A stretch of DNA of 64,000 nucleotides from Burkholderiaceae bacterium (GTDB taxonomy: Bacteria > Pseudomonadota > Gammaproteobacteria > Burkholderiales > Burkholderiaceae_D): positions 33,890-97,889 of the forward strand of contig JAGTRJ010000023.1 in the NCBI GenBank assembly GCA_018261755.1, written 5' to 3'. Of this stretch, positions 10,330 through 20,088 are shown in pieces (the first letter of the stretch is position 1; every line of letters starts with the position of its first letter). Under the pieces are notes generated by a model, which saw only the letters and a list, made by a program, of their open reading frames with translations, was not told where the DNA came from and did not search any database. A program made the position numbers and the translations under genes.

Positions 10330-10359
10330 TTGAACAGAGCCTTAGATGCATGGCATAAT
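10330..10359 (+). promoter_or_regulatory. Promoter of the tRNA-Leu gene
   Basis: TTGAAC (10330-10335) and CATAAT (10354-10359) are 18 bases apart. Transcription would start about 6 bases before the tRNA 5' end at 10372. Confidence 0.5.
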
Positions 10360-10371
10360 GCAAGGCTCACC

Positions 10372-10453
10372 GCCGACGTGGTGAAATTGGTAGACACGCT
10401 ATCTTGAGGGGGTAGTGGCGAAAGCTGTGCGAGTTCGAGTCTCGCCGGGAGTA
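10372..10453 (+). tRNA. leuU: tRNA-Leu (anticodon GAG) with destroyed 3' acceptor strand
   Basis: The 5' acceptor strand GCCGACG, the D arm, an anticodon arm with GAG at 10406-10408, a long variable arm, and a perfect T arm (GCGAG / TTCGAGT loop / CTCGC) are all present. The 3' acceptor strand should complement GCCGACG, but after the first two pairs the sequence becomes GGAGTATG, the left end of the repeat family described elsewhere. Three central pairs are mismatched and no CCA is encoded. secG-tRNA-Leu(GAG)-nuoA linkage is well known, so the locus is genuine. As read, this tRNA should not fold or be charged normally. Confidence 0.75.
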
Positions 10454-10527
10454 TGTGAGTTTTATTCCCGCTTTGCCAAGTATTTCCTGGCTTTCAAAAA
10501 ATACTCCACCGGGTATTTCTATTGTGT
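10447..10527 (+). repeat. ~80-bp repeat, copy A (at tRNA-Leu 3' end)
   Basis: This is the most diverged copy. It keeps the left box GGGAGTATG, a CCTGGC motif, AAAATAC and a GGGTATTTCTATT right end. The ATAC...GTAT hairpin is present; the central GGGCCACA box has decayed (TTTGCCAAG). It begins inside the tRNA acceptor stem. Confidence 0.65.
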
Positions 10528-10628
10528 GCGCATTGTGAATTTGTGCGCGCTGCACGAATGTGAGGTAACATCCTCCTGTTGCTGTGTGCCGCCCCGGCTA
10601 CGCCTTGATCGAACCGTTTGGATTGCGC

Positions 10629-10994
10629 ATGACCGTAAATCTCGAAAACTATTTGCCCATCCTGCTGTTTGTGCTGGTGGGGCTCAGCTTCGGGGTCGTA
10701 TCCCAAGTCATGGGGCGTGTCATCGGGCCGCACAGGCCGGACGCCGCCAAGCAGTCTGCGTACGAATGCGGTTTCGAAGCCTTTGACGATGCGCGTATCA
10801 AGTTCGATGTGCGCTACTACCTGATAGCGATCCTGTTCATTCTGTTCGACCTTGAAGCGGCATTCTTTTTTCCGTGGGGTGTCGCCTTGCGCGATATCGG
10901 TTGGCAAGGTTTCGTGGTGATGATGGTTTTCGTCATCGAGTTTGTCGTCGGTTTCTGGTATGTCTGGAAAAAAGGCGCGCTTAACTGGGAGTGA
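10629..10994 (+). CDS. nuoA: NADH-quinone oxidoreductase subunit A
   Basis: This 121-residue membrane subunit has three transmembrane helices. The loop [20 protein letters not shown], highly conserved and near the quinone site, is present. An upstream in-frame extension exists, but [14 protein letters not shown] fits the family. It opens the 14-gene nuo operon, whose product (complex I) oxidises NADH, reduces quinone and pumps protons. The space between repeat copy A and this start (about 100 bases) should hold the operon promoter unless it is read from the tRNA or secG. Confidence 0.95.
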   Translation: MTVNLENYLPILLFVLVGLSFGVVSQVMGRVIGPHRPDAAKQSAYECGFEAFDDARIKFDVRYYLIAILFILFDLEAAFFFPWGVALRDIGWQGFVVMMVFVIEFVVGFWYVWKKGALNWE

Positions 10995-10997
10995 GCG

Positions 10998-11474
10998 ATG
11001 GCGATTGAAGGTTTGCTCAAGGAAGGGTTCATCACCACCCAGGCTGACAAAGTCGTCAACTGGGCGCGCACCGGTTCGATGTGGCCGATGACATTCGGCC
11101 TTGCCTGTTGCGCGGTTGAGATGATGCATGCGGCCGCATCTCGTTACGATCTGGATCGTTTCGGCATCATGTTCCGCCCGACGCCGCGCCAGTCAGATCT
11201 GATGATTGTAGCGGGTACGCTGTGCAACAAAATGGCGCCTGCGCTGCGGCGCGTGTATGACCAGATGGCAGAACCGCGCTGGGTGCTGTCGATGGGATCG
11301 TGCGCGAATGGCGGCGGCTATTACCACTATTCGTATTCGGTCGTGCGTGGCTGCGATCGGATCGTGCCGGTTGATGTCTATGTGCCCGGATGCCCGCCAG
11401 CGGCGGAAGCGCTGCTGTATGGTTTGCTGCAACTGCATAACAAAATTCGGCGCACGAACACGATTGCGCGTTGA
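10998..11474 (+). CDS. nuoB: NADH-quinone oxidoreductase subunit B
   Basis: This 158-residue peripheral-arm subunit holds cluster N2. The four cysteine ligands are seen in [11 protein letters not shown] (tandem Cys), GSCANGGG and [11 protein letters not shown]. It is separated from nuoA by three bases. Confidence 0.96.
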   Translation: MAIEGLLKEGFITTQADKVVNWARTGSMWPMTFGLACCAVEMMHAAASRYDLDRFGIMFRPTPRQSDLMIVAGTLCNKMAPALRRVYDQMAEPRWVLSMGSCANGGGYYHYSYSVVRGCDRIVPVDVYVPGCPPAAEALLYGLLQLHNKIRRTNTIAR

Positions 11475-11486
11475 ACGGCGAACGAC

Positions 11487-12086
11487 ATGGCGACCAGACT
11501 TGATTCCCTGCAAAATGCGCTCGTGACAGTGCTTGGCGCTTCACTTCGTGAAATGAAGGTGGCGCTGGGCGAGGTTTCAATCGAAGTGGTCGCTAGCGAT
11601 TACCTAGACGTGATGCGCTTGCTGCGAGATGACCCGACATTACAGTTCGACGAACTGATTGATTTGTGCGGCGTTGATTATTCTGAATATGCGGATGGCG
11701 CCTGGAAGGGGGCGCGTTTTGCAGTGGTTACGCATTTGCTGTCGCTGACAAAAAACTGGCGCCTGCGTGTACGCGTATTCGCGCCGGACGATGCATTCCC
11801 GTTGGTCGCATCGGTAACCGAGTTGTGGCCAGTTGCCAACTGGTTTGAGCGCGAGGCATTCGATCTGTTTGGCATCCTGTTTGACGGTCACCCCGATTTG
11901 CGCCGCATCCTGACTGATTACGGCTTCATTGGGCATCCCTTCCGCAAGGATTTCCCTGTTTCGGGTCATGTAGAAATGCGCTACGACCCGGAACAGAAAC
12001 GCGTTGTTTATCAGCCGGTGACGATCGAGCCGCGCGAAATCACGCCGCGCGTGCGGCGCGAGGAAGGATACGGGCGTCATGGCTGA
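11487..12086 (+). CDS. nuoC: NADH-quinone oxidoreductase subunit C
   Basis: This 199-residue 30-kDa-type subunit has the signature region [19 protein letters not shown] near the C-terminus. It is separate from NuoD, unlike the fused NuoCD of E. coli. Its last codons overlap the nuoD start by 8 bases, suggesting translational coupling. Confidence 0.95.
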   Translation: MATRLDSLQNALVTVLGASLREMKVALGEVSIEVVASDYLDVMRLLRDDPTLQFDELIDLCGVDYSEYADGAWKGARFAVVTHLLSLTKNWRLRVRVFAPDDAFPLVASVTELWPVANWFEREAFDLFGILFDGHPDLRRILTDYGFIGHPFRKDFPVSGHVEMRYDPEQKRVVYQPVTIEPREITPRVRREEGYGRHG

Positions 12087-13332
12087 AATTCGCAACTACA
12101 CCGTCAATTTTGGGCCTCAGCATCCGGCAGCGCATGGCGTATTGCGCCTGATTCTGGAACTGGATGGCGAAGTCATTCAGCGTGCTGATCCGCATATCGG
12201 TTTGCTGCATCGCGCAACGGAAAAGCTGGCCGAGCACAAGACTTTCCTGCAAACCGTGCCGTACATGGACCGGCTCGACTACATCTCGATGATGTGCAAT
12301 GAGCACGCCTATGTGCTGGCGGTCGAAAAGCTGCTCGGCATCGACGTACCGCTGCGGGCGCAATACATCCGCGTGATGTTCGATGAAATCACGCGGCTGA
12401 TGAACCACCTGTTCTGGCTTGGCGCGCAAGCCATCGACGTCGGCGCGATGGCGCTGATGCTGTATTCGTTCCGCGACCGCGAGGATTTGATGGACTGCTA
12501 TGAAGCGGTCAGCGGCGCGCGCATGCATGCGGCCTACTATCGTCCTGGCGGCGTCTATCGTGATTTGCCCGACGCTATGCCGCAATTTCAGCAGAACAGC
12601 ACCCGTAGCGCGAAGAAAACCGCTGTGCTGAATGGAAACCGCCAGGGATCGCTGCTCGATTTCATCGACGATTTCACGCAGCGCTTTCCGAAACATGTGG
12701 ATGAATATGAAACGCTCTTGACCGACAACCGCATCTGGAAACAGCGGCTGGTCGGTGTTGGCGTAGTGTCGCCCGAGCGAGCGAAAGCGCTTGGTTTTGT
12801 CGGGCCGATGCTGCGCGGCTCGGGGGTCGAATGGGATTTGCGCAAGAAACAACCGTACGAAGTGTATGACCGGCTTGATTTCGATATTCCGGTCGGTACA
12901 CAAGGCGACTGCTATGACCGCTATCTGGTGCGAGTCGAGGAAATGCGCCAGTCGAACCGCATCATCCGGCAATGCATAGCCTGGCTGCGCCAGAATCCGG
13001 GACCTGTGATGACTGGCAACCACAAGGTTGGGCCGCCGCCACGGGCGGACATGAAGGCCGACATGGAAAGCCTGATCCATCATTTCAAGCTGTTCACCGA
13101 AGGTTTCCAGGTGCCAGAAGGCGAGGCTTATGCCGCGATCGAAGGGCCGAAGGGAGAGTTCGGCATTTACCTTATTTCCGATGGCGCGAACAAACCGTAT
13201 CGGATGAAGATCCGCTCGCCGGCTTTTGCGCACTTGCAGGCGCTGGGCGAAATGGCGCAAGGCATGCTGATTGCGGATGCGGTCACCATCATCGGTTCGC
13301 TCGACATTGTTTTCGGGGAGATCGACCGATGA
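12079..13332 (+). CDS. nuoD: NADH-quinone oxidoreductase subunit D
   Basis: This 417-residue 49-kDa-type subunit lines the quinone pocket. [15 protein letters not shown] and [12 protein letters not shown] near the N-terminus contain the conserved quinone-site histidine. The C-terminus DIVFGEIDR is typical. The stop codon overlaps the nuoE start (ATGA). Confidence 0.96.
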   Translation: MAEIRNYTVNFGPQHPAAHGVLRLILELDGEVIQRADPHIGLLHRATEKLAEHKTFLQTVPYMDRLDYISMMCNEHAYVLAVEKLLGIDVPLRAQYIRVMFDEITRLMNHLFWLGAQAIDVGAMALMLYSFRDREDLMDCYEAVSGARMHAAYYRPGGVYRDLPDAMPQFQQNSTRSAKKTAVLNGNRQGSLLDFIDDFTQRFPKHVDEYETLLTDNRIWKQRLVGVGVVSPERAKALGFVGPMLRGSGVEWDLRKKQPYEVYDRLDFDIPVGTQGDCYDRYLVRVEEMRQSNRIIRQCIAWLRQNPGPVMTGNHKVGPPPRADMKADMESLIHHFKLFTEGFQVPEGEAYAAIEGPKGEFGIYLISDGANKPYRMKIRSPAFAHLQALGEMAQGMLIADAVTIIGSLDIVFGEIDR

Positions 13333-13826
13333 GTGCGGAAGACAAGAAAATCTCGTTGAGCGAGCAGTCCTACCGAAAAATTGATCGCGAACTGGCGAAA
13401 TTTCCGCCGGAGCAAAAGCAGTCGGCGGTGATTGCCGCGCTGGCGATCGCGCAGGATGAGTGCGGCTGGCTGTCGCCGGAAGCGATGCAGGCAGTGGCCG
13501 ATTACCTCGGCATGCCGGCGATTGCGGTGCAGGAAGTGGCAACTTTTTACAACATGTTCAATACGAAGCCGGTGGGAAAACACAAAATTACCGTCTGCAC
13601 GAATTTGCCGTGCCTGCTATCAGGCGGCGACAGCGCCGCACGTTATCTGCAACAGAAACTGGGTATCAAATTTGGCGAGACCACGCCCGATGGAAAGTTT
13701 ACGCTGATTGCCGGCGAATGCATGGGATCCTGCGGTGACGGGCCAGTGCTGCTGGTCAACAACAAATGGATGCATATTCAGATGTCGAATGCCAAGATTG
13801 ACGCACTGCTCAAGGAACTGACATGA
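13329..13826 (+). CDS. nuoE: NADH-quinone oxidoreductase subunit E
   Basis: This 165-residue 24-kDa-type subunit carries the 2Fe-2S cluster N1a; its cysteines are in [12 protein letters not shown] and [12 protein letters not shown]. The frame is open well upstream inside nuoD, but [15 protein letters not shown] starting at the ATGA overlap is the sensible start. It overlaps nuoF by an ATGA. Confidence 0.95.
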   Translation: MSAEDKKISLSEQSYRKIDRELAKFPPEQKQSAVIAALAIAQDECGWLSPEAMQAVADYLGMPAIAVQEVATFYNMFNTKPVGKHKITVCTNLPCLLSGGDSAARYLQQKLGIKFGETTPDGKFTLIAGECMGSCGDGPVLLVNNKWMHIQMSNAKIDALLKELT

Positions 13827-15115
13827 CCTGTCTGCATGATCGTCACTTGAAGCCGCTGCTTCTGGCCGGATTGAACGGCGAGAACTGGCGGCTGGCTGAC
13901 TATGTCGGCCGTGGCGGTTATGCTGCGCTGAGGCGTGTGCTGGCGGAAAAAATCCCGCCGGAAAAGGTCATCGACGAAGTCAAGGCTTCTGGGCTGCGCG
14001 GTCGCGGTGGCGCGGGATTTCCGACCGGGCTGAAGTGGACTTTCATGCCGAAGCATTACGCCGGCCAGAAATATCTGGTTTGCAACAGTGATGAAGGCGA
14101 GCCTGGCACGTTCAAGGATCGTGACATCCTGCGCTACAACCCGCATGCAATCATCGAGGGCATGGCAATCGCCGCCTATGCGATGGGCGCGACAGTGGGT
14201 TACAACTATATTCACGGCGAAATCTGGGCCGAATACACGCGTTTCGAAGAGGCGATTGACGAGGCGCGCGCGGCCGGTTTCCTGGGCCAAAACATCCTCG
14301 GTTCGGATGTCAGCTTTCAGTTGCATGCGTTTCACGGCTACGGCGCCTATATCTGCGGCGAGGAAACGGCGCTGCTGGAATCGATCGAAGGCAAGAAAGG
14401 GCAACCGCGCTACAAGCCGCCGTTCCCGGCAAATGTGGGTTTGTACGGTCAGCCGACGACGATCAATAACGTCGAAACGCTGGCGTCGGTGCCATTCATT
14501 CTCAACATGGGCGGCGAGCGTTTCGCCGCGCTGGGCAAGGGCAATAGCGGCGGCACGAAGATTTTTTCGATCAGCGGCGATGTCGCATTGCCGGGCAATT
14601 ACGAAGTGCCGATGGGCACGCCATTCGCGAAGCTGCTGGAACTGGCTGGTGGCGTGCGTGGCGGCAAGAAGCTGAAAGCAGTGATTCCCGGCGGATCGTC
14701 GTCGCCGGTGGTGACGGCTGAGGTGATGATGGAGACCGACCTTGACTACGATTCGATCGCGAAGGCGGGCTCGATGCTTGGTTCCGGCGCGGTGATCGTG
14801 CTGGATGAAACGCGCTGCATGGTGAAGTCGCTGCTGCGACTGGCGTATTTCTACTACGAAGAATCCTGCGGCCAGTGCACGCCGTGTCGCGAGGGTACAG
14901 GTTGGATGTACCGCGTGGTCAAGCGGATTGAAGACGGGCAGGGTAAGCCCGAAGATCTGGATTTGCTGGTATCGATTGCCGATGGCATTCAGGGCAGGAC
15001 GATTTGCGCGCTGGGTGATGCGGCCGCGATGCCGGTGCGCTCGTTCGTGCAGCGCTTCCGCAGCGAATTCGAATACCACATCGAGCACAAGCGCTGCCTT
15101 GTGCCGGCGTATTGA
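13823..15115 (+). CDS. nuoF: NADH-quinone oxidoreductase subunit F (NADH-binding)
   Basis: This 430-residue 51-kDa-type subunit binds NADH and FMN ([28 protein letters not shown]). It holds the 4Fe-4S cluster N3 ([16 protein letters not shown] plus a later Cys in [12 protein letters not shown]). It is the entry point for electrons from NADH. Confidence 0.97.
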   Translation: MTCLHDRHLKPLLLAGLNGENWRLADYVGRGGYAALRRVLAEKIPPEKVIDEVKASGLRGRGGAGFPTGLKWTFMPKHYAGQKYLVCNSDEGEPGTFKDRDILRYNPHAIIEGMAIAAYAMGATVGYNYIHGEIWAEYTRFEEAIDEARAAGFLGQNILGSDVSFQLHAFHGYGAYICGEETALLESIEGKKGQPRYKPPFPANVGLYGQPTTINNVETLASVPFILNMGGERFAALGKGNSGGTKIFSISGDVALPGNYEVPMGTPFAKLLELAGGVRGGKKLKAVIPGGSSSPVVTAEVMMETDLDYDSIAKAGSMLGSGAVIVLDETRCMVKSLLRLAYFYYEESCGQCTPCREGTGWMYRVVKRIEDGQGKPEDLDLLVSIADGIQGRTICALGDAAAMPVRSFVQRFRSEFEYHIEHKRCLVPAY

Positions 15116-15131
15116 ACGGCAGGACAGGGAT

Positions 15132-17435
15132 ATGGTCGAAATCGAGATTGACGGCAGGAAAATCGAGGTGCCCGCAGGCACGCCGGTGATCGCGGCGGCC
15201 GAAAAGCTCGGCACCTACATCCCGCATTTCTGCTACCACAAGAAACTGTCGATTGCCGCCAGCTGCCGCATGTGTCTGGTCGATATCGAGAAAATGCCAC
15301 GGCCGATGCCGGCCTGCGCCACCCCGGCGACGGCAGGCATGGTGGTGCATACGCATGGCGAAAGGGTGGCGCAAGCGCAAAAAGCGGTGATGGAATTCCT
15401 GCTGATCAACCATCCGCTCGATTGTCCGATTTGCGATCAGGGCGGCGAGTGCATGCTGCAGGATATCGCGGTCGGCTATGGCGCTGGCGAATCGCGCTAT
15501 CGCGAGGAAAAGCGGGTCGTGTTGCACAAGAATGTCGGGCCGCTGATCGCAATGGAAGAAATGAGCCGCTGCATCCACTGTACCCGCTGCGTGCGCTTCG
15601 GGCAGGAAATCGCCGGCGTGATGGAGCTGGGGATGCTCAATCGCGGCGAACATGCGGAAATCACCACCTTCATCGGCAAGACGGTCGATTCGGAACTGTC
15701 GGGCAACATGATCGACCTGTGTCCGGTAGGTGCGCTGACATCCAAGCCATTCCGCTATCAGGCGCGGGGCTGGGAACTGTCGCGCCATCGTTCGGTCAGT
15801 CCGCACGACGGCTTGGGCGCGAATCTGATCGTGCAGGCCAAGAATGACAAGGTTTTGCGCGTTTTGCCGCTGGAAAACGAAGCGGTGAACGAATGCTGGC
15901 TGTCGGACAAGGATCGTTTTTCGTATGAGGCGTTGAACAGTGCCGAACGGCTGACGAAGCCGATGGTGAAGCAGGACAACCAGTGGCATGAAACTGATTG
16001 GGCGACGGCGCTCGAATATGTTGCGCATGCGTTGAGCGATATCCGCAATGAGCATGGCGGCGACGCAATTGCCGCGCTGGCGTCGCCGCATTCGACGCTG
16101 GAAGAACTCGCACTGCTGCAAAAGCTGCTGCGAGGACTCGGTTCGAGCCATGTCGATTGCCGTTTGCGCCAGAGCGATTTTGCGCTCGACGGCAAGATCA
16201 AGCCGTGGCTCGGGATGCCGATTGCCGAATTCGGCCGGTTGCAGGATGTGTTCATCGTTGGTTCGTTCCTGCGCAAGGATCATCCGCTGTTGGCGGCGCG
16301 GTTGCGGCAGGCGGCGAAGCAGGGGGCAACAGTGTCCATGCTGCACGCGGTCGACGATGACTGGCTGATGCCGGTGGCGAACAAGCTGATTGCTCCGCCG
16401 TCCGGTTGGTGCGCGGCGCTGGGCGAAGTGGCCGTGGCGATAGCACAGCAAAAAGGCGTGAATGCACCTGCCGGTTTCGATGGTGTTACACCGTCTGATA
16501 GCGCAGTGCGGATCGCCGCCAGCTTGTTGTTCGGCCGGCGAGCCGGCGTGTTTCTCGGTAATGCAGCGGCGCAGCATCCGCAGGCGTCGCAACTGCATGC
16601 GCTGGCCGAATGGATTGCGCGGCAGGCCGGCATTGGTTTCGGCCATCTGACCGAGGCGGCGAACACAGTTGGCGCTTATCTCGCCAACGCCTGCGGCCAT
16701 GCGCCGCTGGCTTCGCCGCGCCAAGCGGTGCTGCTGTTGAATGCCGAGCCGGAACTTGATTGCGCCGATCCGGTTGTTGCGCGCAAGGTGCTGGGGGAGG
16801 CGAAGACGGTGATTGCGCTGTCGGCCTTCAAACACAGCATGGATCTGGCGGATGTACTGTTGCCGATTGCGCCGTTCACAGAAACTTCCGGCACTTTCGT
16901 CAACGGCGAAGGGCGGGTGCAGAGTTTCAATGGCGCGGTGCGGCCGCAAGGTGATGCGCGCCCCGGCTGGAAGGTGCTGCGCGTGCTGGCCAATCTGCTG
17001 GAACTTGATGGCTTTGATTATGAAACGTCGGAAACAGTGCGCGACGAGATTACTGGTGGCGAAACCGACCTGTCTGGCAAGCTGAACAATCTGGCTGGCG
17101 TGCTGCCGCAGGCTGCGGCACTTGTCAGCGACGGTCTGGAACGGCTGGCCGATGTGCCGATTCATTTTGCCGACCCGTTGGCGCGGCGCGCACGGTCGCT
17201 GCAAATGACTACGGATGCCAAGTTGGCGCAGGCGAGGATGCCGTTGGCGCTGATGCAAAAACTGGGCATTGCCAGTGGCGACAATGTGCGCGTGCTGCAG
17301 GGGAGTGCCGAAGCGATTTTGCCGGCGCAAGCCGACGACAGTTTGCCGGCGGGCGTGGTGCGCGTTGCCGCAGCGCATCCGTCAACAGCATCGCTCGGGC
17401 CGATGTTTGGCGTCATTCGGGTGGAGAAAGCATGA
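15132..17435 (+). CDS. nuoG: NADH-quinone oxidoreductase subunit G
   Basis: This 767-residue 75-kDa-type subunit has an N-terminal 2Fe-2S ferredoxin domain ([19 protein letters not shown]). 4Fe-4S ligands follow ([31 protein letters not shown]), then a degenerate molybdopterin-oxidoreductase domain. The frame is open upstream into nuoF, but [18 protein letters not shown] is the standard N-terminus. It ends in an ATGA overlap with nuoH. Confidence 0.95.
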   Translation: MVEIEIDGRKIEVPAGTPVIAAAEKLGTYIPHFCYHKKLSIAASCRMCLVDIEKMPRPMPACATPATAGMVVHTHGERVAQAQKAVMEFLLINHPLDCPICDQGGECMLQDIAVGYGAGESRYREEKRVVLHKNVGPLIAMEEMSRCIHCTRCVRFGQEIAGVMELGMLNRGEHAEITTFIGKTVDSELSGNMIDLCPVGALTSKPFRYQARGWELSRHRSVSPHDGLGANLIVQAKNDKVLRVLPLENEAVNECWLSDKDRFSYEALNSAERLTKPMVKQDNQWHETDWATALEYVAHALSDIRNEHGGDAIAALASPHSTLEELALLQKLLRGLGSSHVDCRLRQSDFALDGKIKPWLGMPIAEFGRLQDVFIVGSFLRKDHPLLAARLRQAAKQGATVSMLHAVDDDWLMPVANKLIAPPSGWCAALGEVAVAIAQQKGVNAPAGFDGVTPSDSAVRIAASLLFGRRAGVFLGNAAAQHPQASQLHALAEWIARQAGIGFGHLTEAANTVGAYLANACGHAPLASPRQAVLLLNAEPELDCADPVVARKVLGEAKTVIALSAFKHSMDLADVLLPIAPFTETSGTFVNGEGRVQSFNGAVRPQGDARPGWKVLRVLANLLELDGFDYETSETVRDEITGGETDLSGKLNNLAGVLPQAAALVSDGLERLADVPIHFADPLARRARSLQMTTDAKLAQARMPLALMQKLGIASGDNVRVLQGSAEAILPAQADDSLPAGVVRVAAAHPSTASLGPMFGVIRVEKA

Positions 17436-18508
17436 TGGCCGAACTGCTCGCTTTCGTGCAAGCGACCGGTCAGGGCTGGTTCGGTCCGCTATGGCCGCTG
17501 GTGTGGACGATGATCAAGATTACCTGCGTGATGCTGCCGGTACTTGGCATGCTCGCCTATCTGACCTTGTGGGAGCGCAAGCTGCTGGCGTGGTTCCACA
17601 TCCGTCTGGGTGCGAACCGTGTCGGGCCGACCGGCCTGTTGCAGCCAATTGCCGATGGCATCAAGGCGGTGCTGAAGGAAATCACGGTGCCAGCCAAGGC
17701 CGACAAGCTGTTGTTCTTGCTCGCGCCAGTGTTGTCGATTGCCCCGGCACTGGCCGCCTGGGCGGTGATGCCGTTCGGGCCGGAACTGGTGCTGGCCAAC
17801 ATCAACGCCGGGCTGCTGTATGTCATGGCGATCACGTCGTTTGGCGTGTATGGCATCATCATCGCCGGCTGGGCGTCGAATTCGCGCTATGCGTTCCTCG
17901 GTGCGATGCGCGCCACGGCGCAGATGGTGTCGTTCGGCATTCCGCTCGGCTTCGTGCTGGTGACGGTGGCGATGGTATCCGGCAGCCTGAACCTGTCCGA
18001 CATCGTGCTTAGCCAGGGCAATGGCTATTTCGCCTCGATCGGATTGAATTTCCTGTCGTGGAACTGGCTGCCGCTGCTGCCGATGTACGTGATTTACCTG
18101 ATTTGCGCGCATGCCGAAACGGGGCGGCATCCATTCGACGTGCTCGAAGGCGAATCAGAAATCGTCAACGGTCATATGGTCGAATATTCCGGCATGTCAT
18201 TCGCGATGTTCTTCATGGCCGAATATGGCAACATGATCCTGTTCTCGGCCATGGCGTCAGTCATGTTCCTCGGCGGCTGGGCGGCGCCGGTTGACTGGGC
18301 GATCATCAGCTGGGTGCCGGGCTGGATCTGGCTGGGGGCGAAGACTTTCATGGTGGTGTCGACTTTCATCTGGGTGCGGGCAACCTTTCCGCGCTACCGC
18401 TACGACCAGATGATGCGACTGGGGTGGAAAGTGTTCATCCCGCTGACGCTGGCGTATCTGGTATTGGTCGCGGGCTGGATGCAGACGCCATGGAACATCT
18501 GGAAATGA
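17432..18508 (+). CDS. nuoH: NADH-quinone oxidoreductase subunit H
   Basis: This 358-residue membrane subunit joins the peripheral arm to the proton-pumping arm. The conserved first-loop stretch [19 protein letters not shown] and the acidic loop [20 protein letters not shown] that shapes the quinone channel are present. It is followed by a 130-base gap holding repeat copy B, the only large gap in the operon. Confidence 0.96.
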   Translation: MMAELLAFVQATGQGWFGPLWPLVWTMIKITCVMLPVLGMLAYLTLWERKLLAWFHIRLGANRVGPTGLLQPIADGIKAVLKEITVPAKADKLLFLLAPVLSIAPALAAWAVMPFGPELVLANINAGLLYVMAITSFGVYGIIIAGWASNSRYAFLGAMRATAQMVSFGIPLGFVLVTVAMVSGSLNLSDIVLSQGNGYFASIGLNFLSWNWLPLLPMYVIYLICAHAETGRHPFDVLEGESEIVNGHMVEYSGMSFAMFFMAEYGNMILFSAMASVMFLGGWAAPVDWAIISWVPGWIWLGAKTFMVVSTFIWVRATFPRYRYDQMMRLGWKVFIPLTLAYLVLVAGWMQTPWNIWK

Positions 18509-18520
18509 GTGCGATTTTCT

Positions 18521-18609
18521 GGGGTATATGGGGAAACTGTGCTGCTGGGCCACAGTTTTCTTGGCTGTTTTTAAATACACCAGGTAGTATATTTTTGGGC
18601 CTAAACGGC
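18521..18609 (+). repeat. ~80-bp repeat, copy B (inside nuo operon)
   Basis: It starts 12 bases after the nuoH stop. Boxes: GGGGTATATG, CTGGGCCACAG, TAAATACACC, AGTATATTTTTGGGCC, with a TAAACGGC tail shared in part with copies D and G. A clean hairpin, GAAACTGTG with CACAGTTTTC, surrounds the central box. It separates nuoH from nuoI. Confidence 0.8.
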
Positions 18610-18638
18610 TGCCTGATGGTGAAAAGGGCGGATGGCAG

Positions 18639-19127
18639 ATGAAAGCGATCATCGAATTCTTCCGCAGCCTGCTGCTGCTGGACATGATCAAGGGCTTCGC
18701 GCTGACGGGTCGGTATCTGTTCGCGCGCAAGATCACGATCGAGTATCCGGAAGAGAAGGCGCCGCAGTCGCCACGCTTTCGCGGCATGCATGCGTTGCGT
18801 CGCTACCCGGACGGCGAGGAGCGTTGCATCGCGTGCAAATTGTGCGAAGCCGTTTGTCCGGCGATGGCAATCACGATCGAATCCGAACAGCGCGCTGACG
18901 GCACGCGCCGCACGCTGCGCTACGACATCGACCAGAACAAATGCATCTTTTGCGGTTTTTGCGAGGAAGCCTGCCCGGTCGAGGCGATCGTCGAGACCCG
19001 GATTCATGAGTACCATGGCGAAAATCCGGGCGACCTGTATTTCACCAAAGAGATGTTGTTGGCGGTCGGTGACCGCTATGAAAAAGAGATTGCAGCCGCG
19101 CGCGAAGTCGATGCGCGCTACCGATGA
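18639..19127 (+). CDS. nuoI: NADH-quinone oxidoreductase subunit I
   Basis: This 162-residue protein has two ferredoxin-type 4Fe-4S motifs, [16 protein letters not shown] and [16 protein letters not shown], holding clusters N6a and N6b. Because of the upstream repeat, its translation cannot be coupled to nuoH as in the tightly packed first half of the operon. Confidence 0.96.
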   Translation: MKAIIEFFRSLLLLDMIKGFALTGRYLFARKITIEYPEEKAPQSPRFRGMHALRRYPDGEERCIACKLCEAVCPAMAITIESEQRADGTRRTLRYDIDQNKCIFCGFCEEACPVEAIVETRIHEYHGENPGDLYFTKEMLLAVGDRYEKEIAAAREVDARYR

Positions 19128-19147
19128 ACCCTTGCTGAACGGCTGAC

Positions 19148-19786
19148 ATGGAATTCAAGACCATCCTGTTCTACGCATTTTCGGCCATCCTGGTGCTGGC
19201 CGCGCTGTGCGTCGTGACCGCCAGGAATCCGGTGCATTCGGCGCTGTTTCTGGTGCTGTCGTTCTTCACTTCCGCCGCGCTGTGGATTTTGCTGAAAGCC
19301 GAGTTCCTGGCGATCGTGCTGGTGTTGGTGTATGTCGGCGCGGTGATGGTGCTGTTCCTGTTCGTGGTGATGATGCTCGATCTCGACCTGGGCAAGATAA
19401 GACGCGGAATGCGGCAAAGTCTGTGGGTGGCGGTGCCGGTTGGGCTGCTAATCGTGTTTGAAATGTCGGCCGTGCTGCTGCGCGGTTTCTGGGCGCCGGA
19501 TGCGCAGGTGCCGACGAATGCATCGAGCATTGGCACGACCAGGGAACTGGGCAAGGTGATTTTCACGCAATACGTGTTTGCGTTTGAAGTCGCAGCGGCA
19601 GTGCTGCTGGTGGCGATGATTGCCGCCGTGGCGCTGACGTGGCGCCGGCGCCGCGATGCGCGCTACAACGATATTTCAGCCGCGCTGCGAGTGCGACGCG
19701 AGGATCGCATCCGGCTGGTCAGCATGAAGGCGGAAACCGAAACGGCGGAACCTGCAATGGATGAAACGGAAGGAGGTCGCAAATGA
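19148..19786 (+). CDS. nuoJ: NADH-quinone oxidoreductase subunit J
   Basis: This 212-residue membrane subunit has five hydrophobic helices. The conserved segment [20 protein letters not shown] is the pi-bulge helix of complex I. The C-terminal tail is charged. It overlaps nuoK by four bases (ATGA), after a perfect AAGGAGGT ribosome site for nuoK at about 19768-19776. Confidence 0.94.
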   Translation: MEFKTILFYAFSAILVLAALCVVTARNPVHSALFLVLSFFTSAALWILLKAEFLAIVLVLVYVGAVMVLFLFVVMMLDLDLGKIRRGMRQSLWVAVPVGLLIVFEMSAVLLRGFWAPDAQVPTNASSIGTTRELGKVIFTQYVFAFEVAAAVLLVAMIAAVALTWRRRRDARYNDISAALRVRREDRIRLVSMKAETETAEPAMDETEGGRK

Positions 19787-20085
19787 CGTTGTCGCACTTC
19801 CTGATTCTCGGCGCGATCCTGTTTGCGATCGCCATCGTCGGGATTTTCCTGAACCGCAAGAACCTGATCATCCTGCTGATGTCGATCGAGCTGATGCTGC
19901 TGGCGGTGAACATGAATTTCATTGCGTTTTCGCATTATCTCGGCGATGCCGCCGGGCAGGTATTCGTGTTCTTCATCCTGACTGTGGCGGCAGCGGAAGC
20001 GGCCATCGGGCTGGCGATACTGGTAGTGCTGTTCCGCAACCTGAGTTCGATTAACGTCGAAGATCTGGATACGCTGAAGGGCTAG
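19783..20085 (+). CDS. nuoK: NADH-quinone oxidoreductase subunit K
   Basis: This 100-residue protein with three helices has the conserved membrane glutamates for proton transfer in [10 protein letters not shown] and [13 protein letters not shown]. It is coupled to nuoJ by overlap. Confidence 0.96.
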   Translation: MTLSHFLILGAILFAIAIVGIFLNRKNLIILLMSIELMLLAVNMNFIAFSHYLGDAAGQVFVFFILTVAAAEAAIGLAILVVLFRNLSSINVEDLDTLKG

Positions 20086-20088
20086 CAT

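Noticed and set aside
14919..17378. A very long minus-strand open frame across nuoG
   Set aside because: It lies wholly opposite nuoG, which has full family motifs; it is a codon-bias shadow rich in Arg and His.
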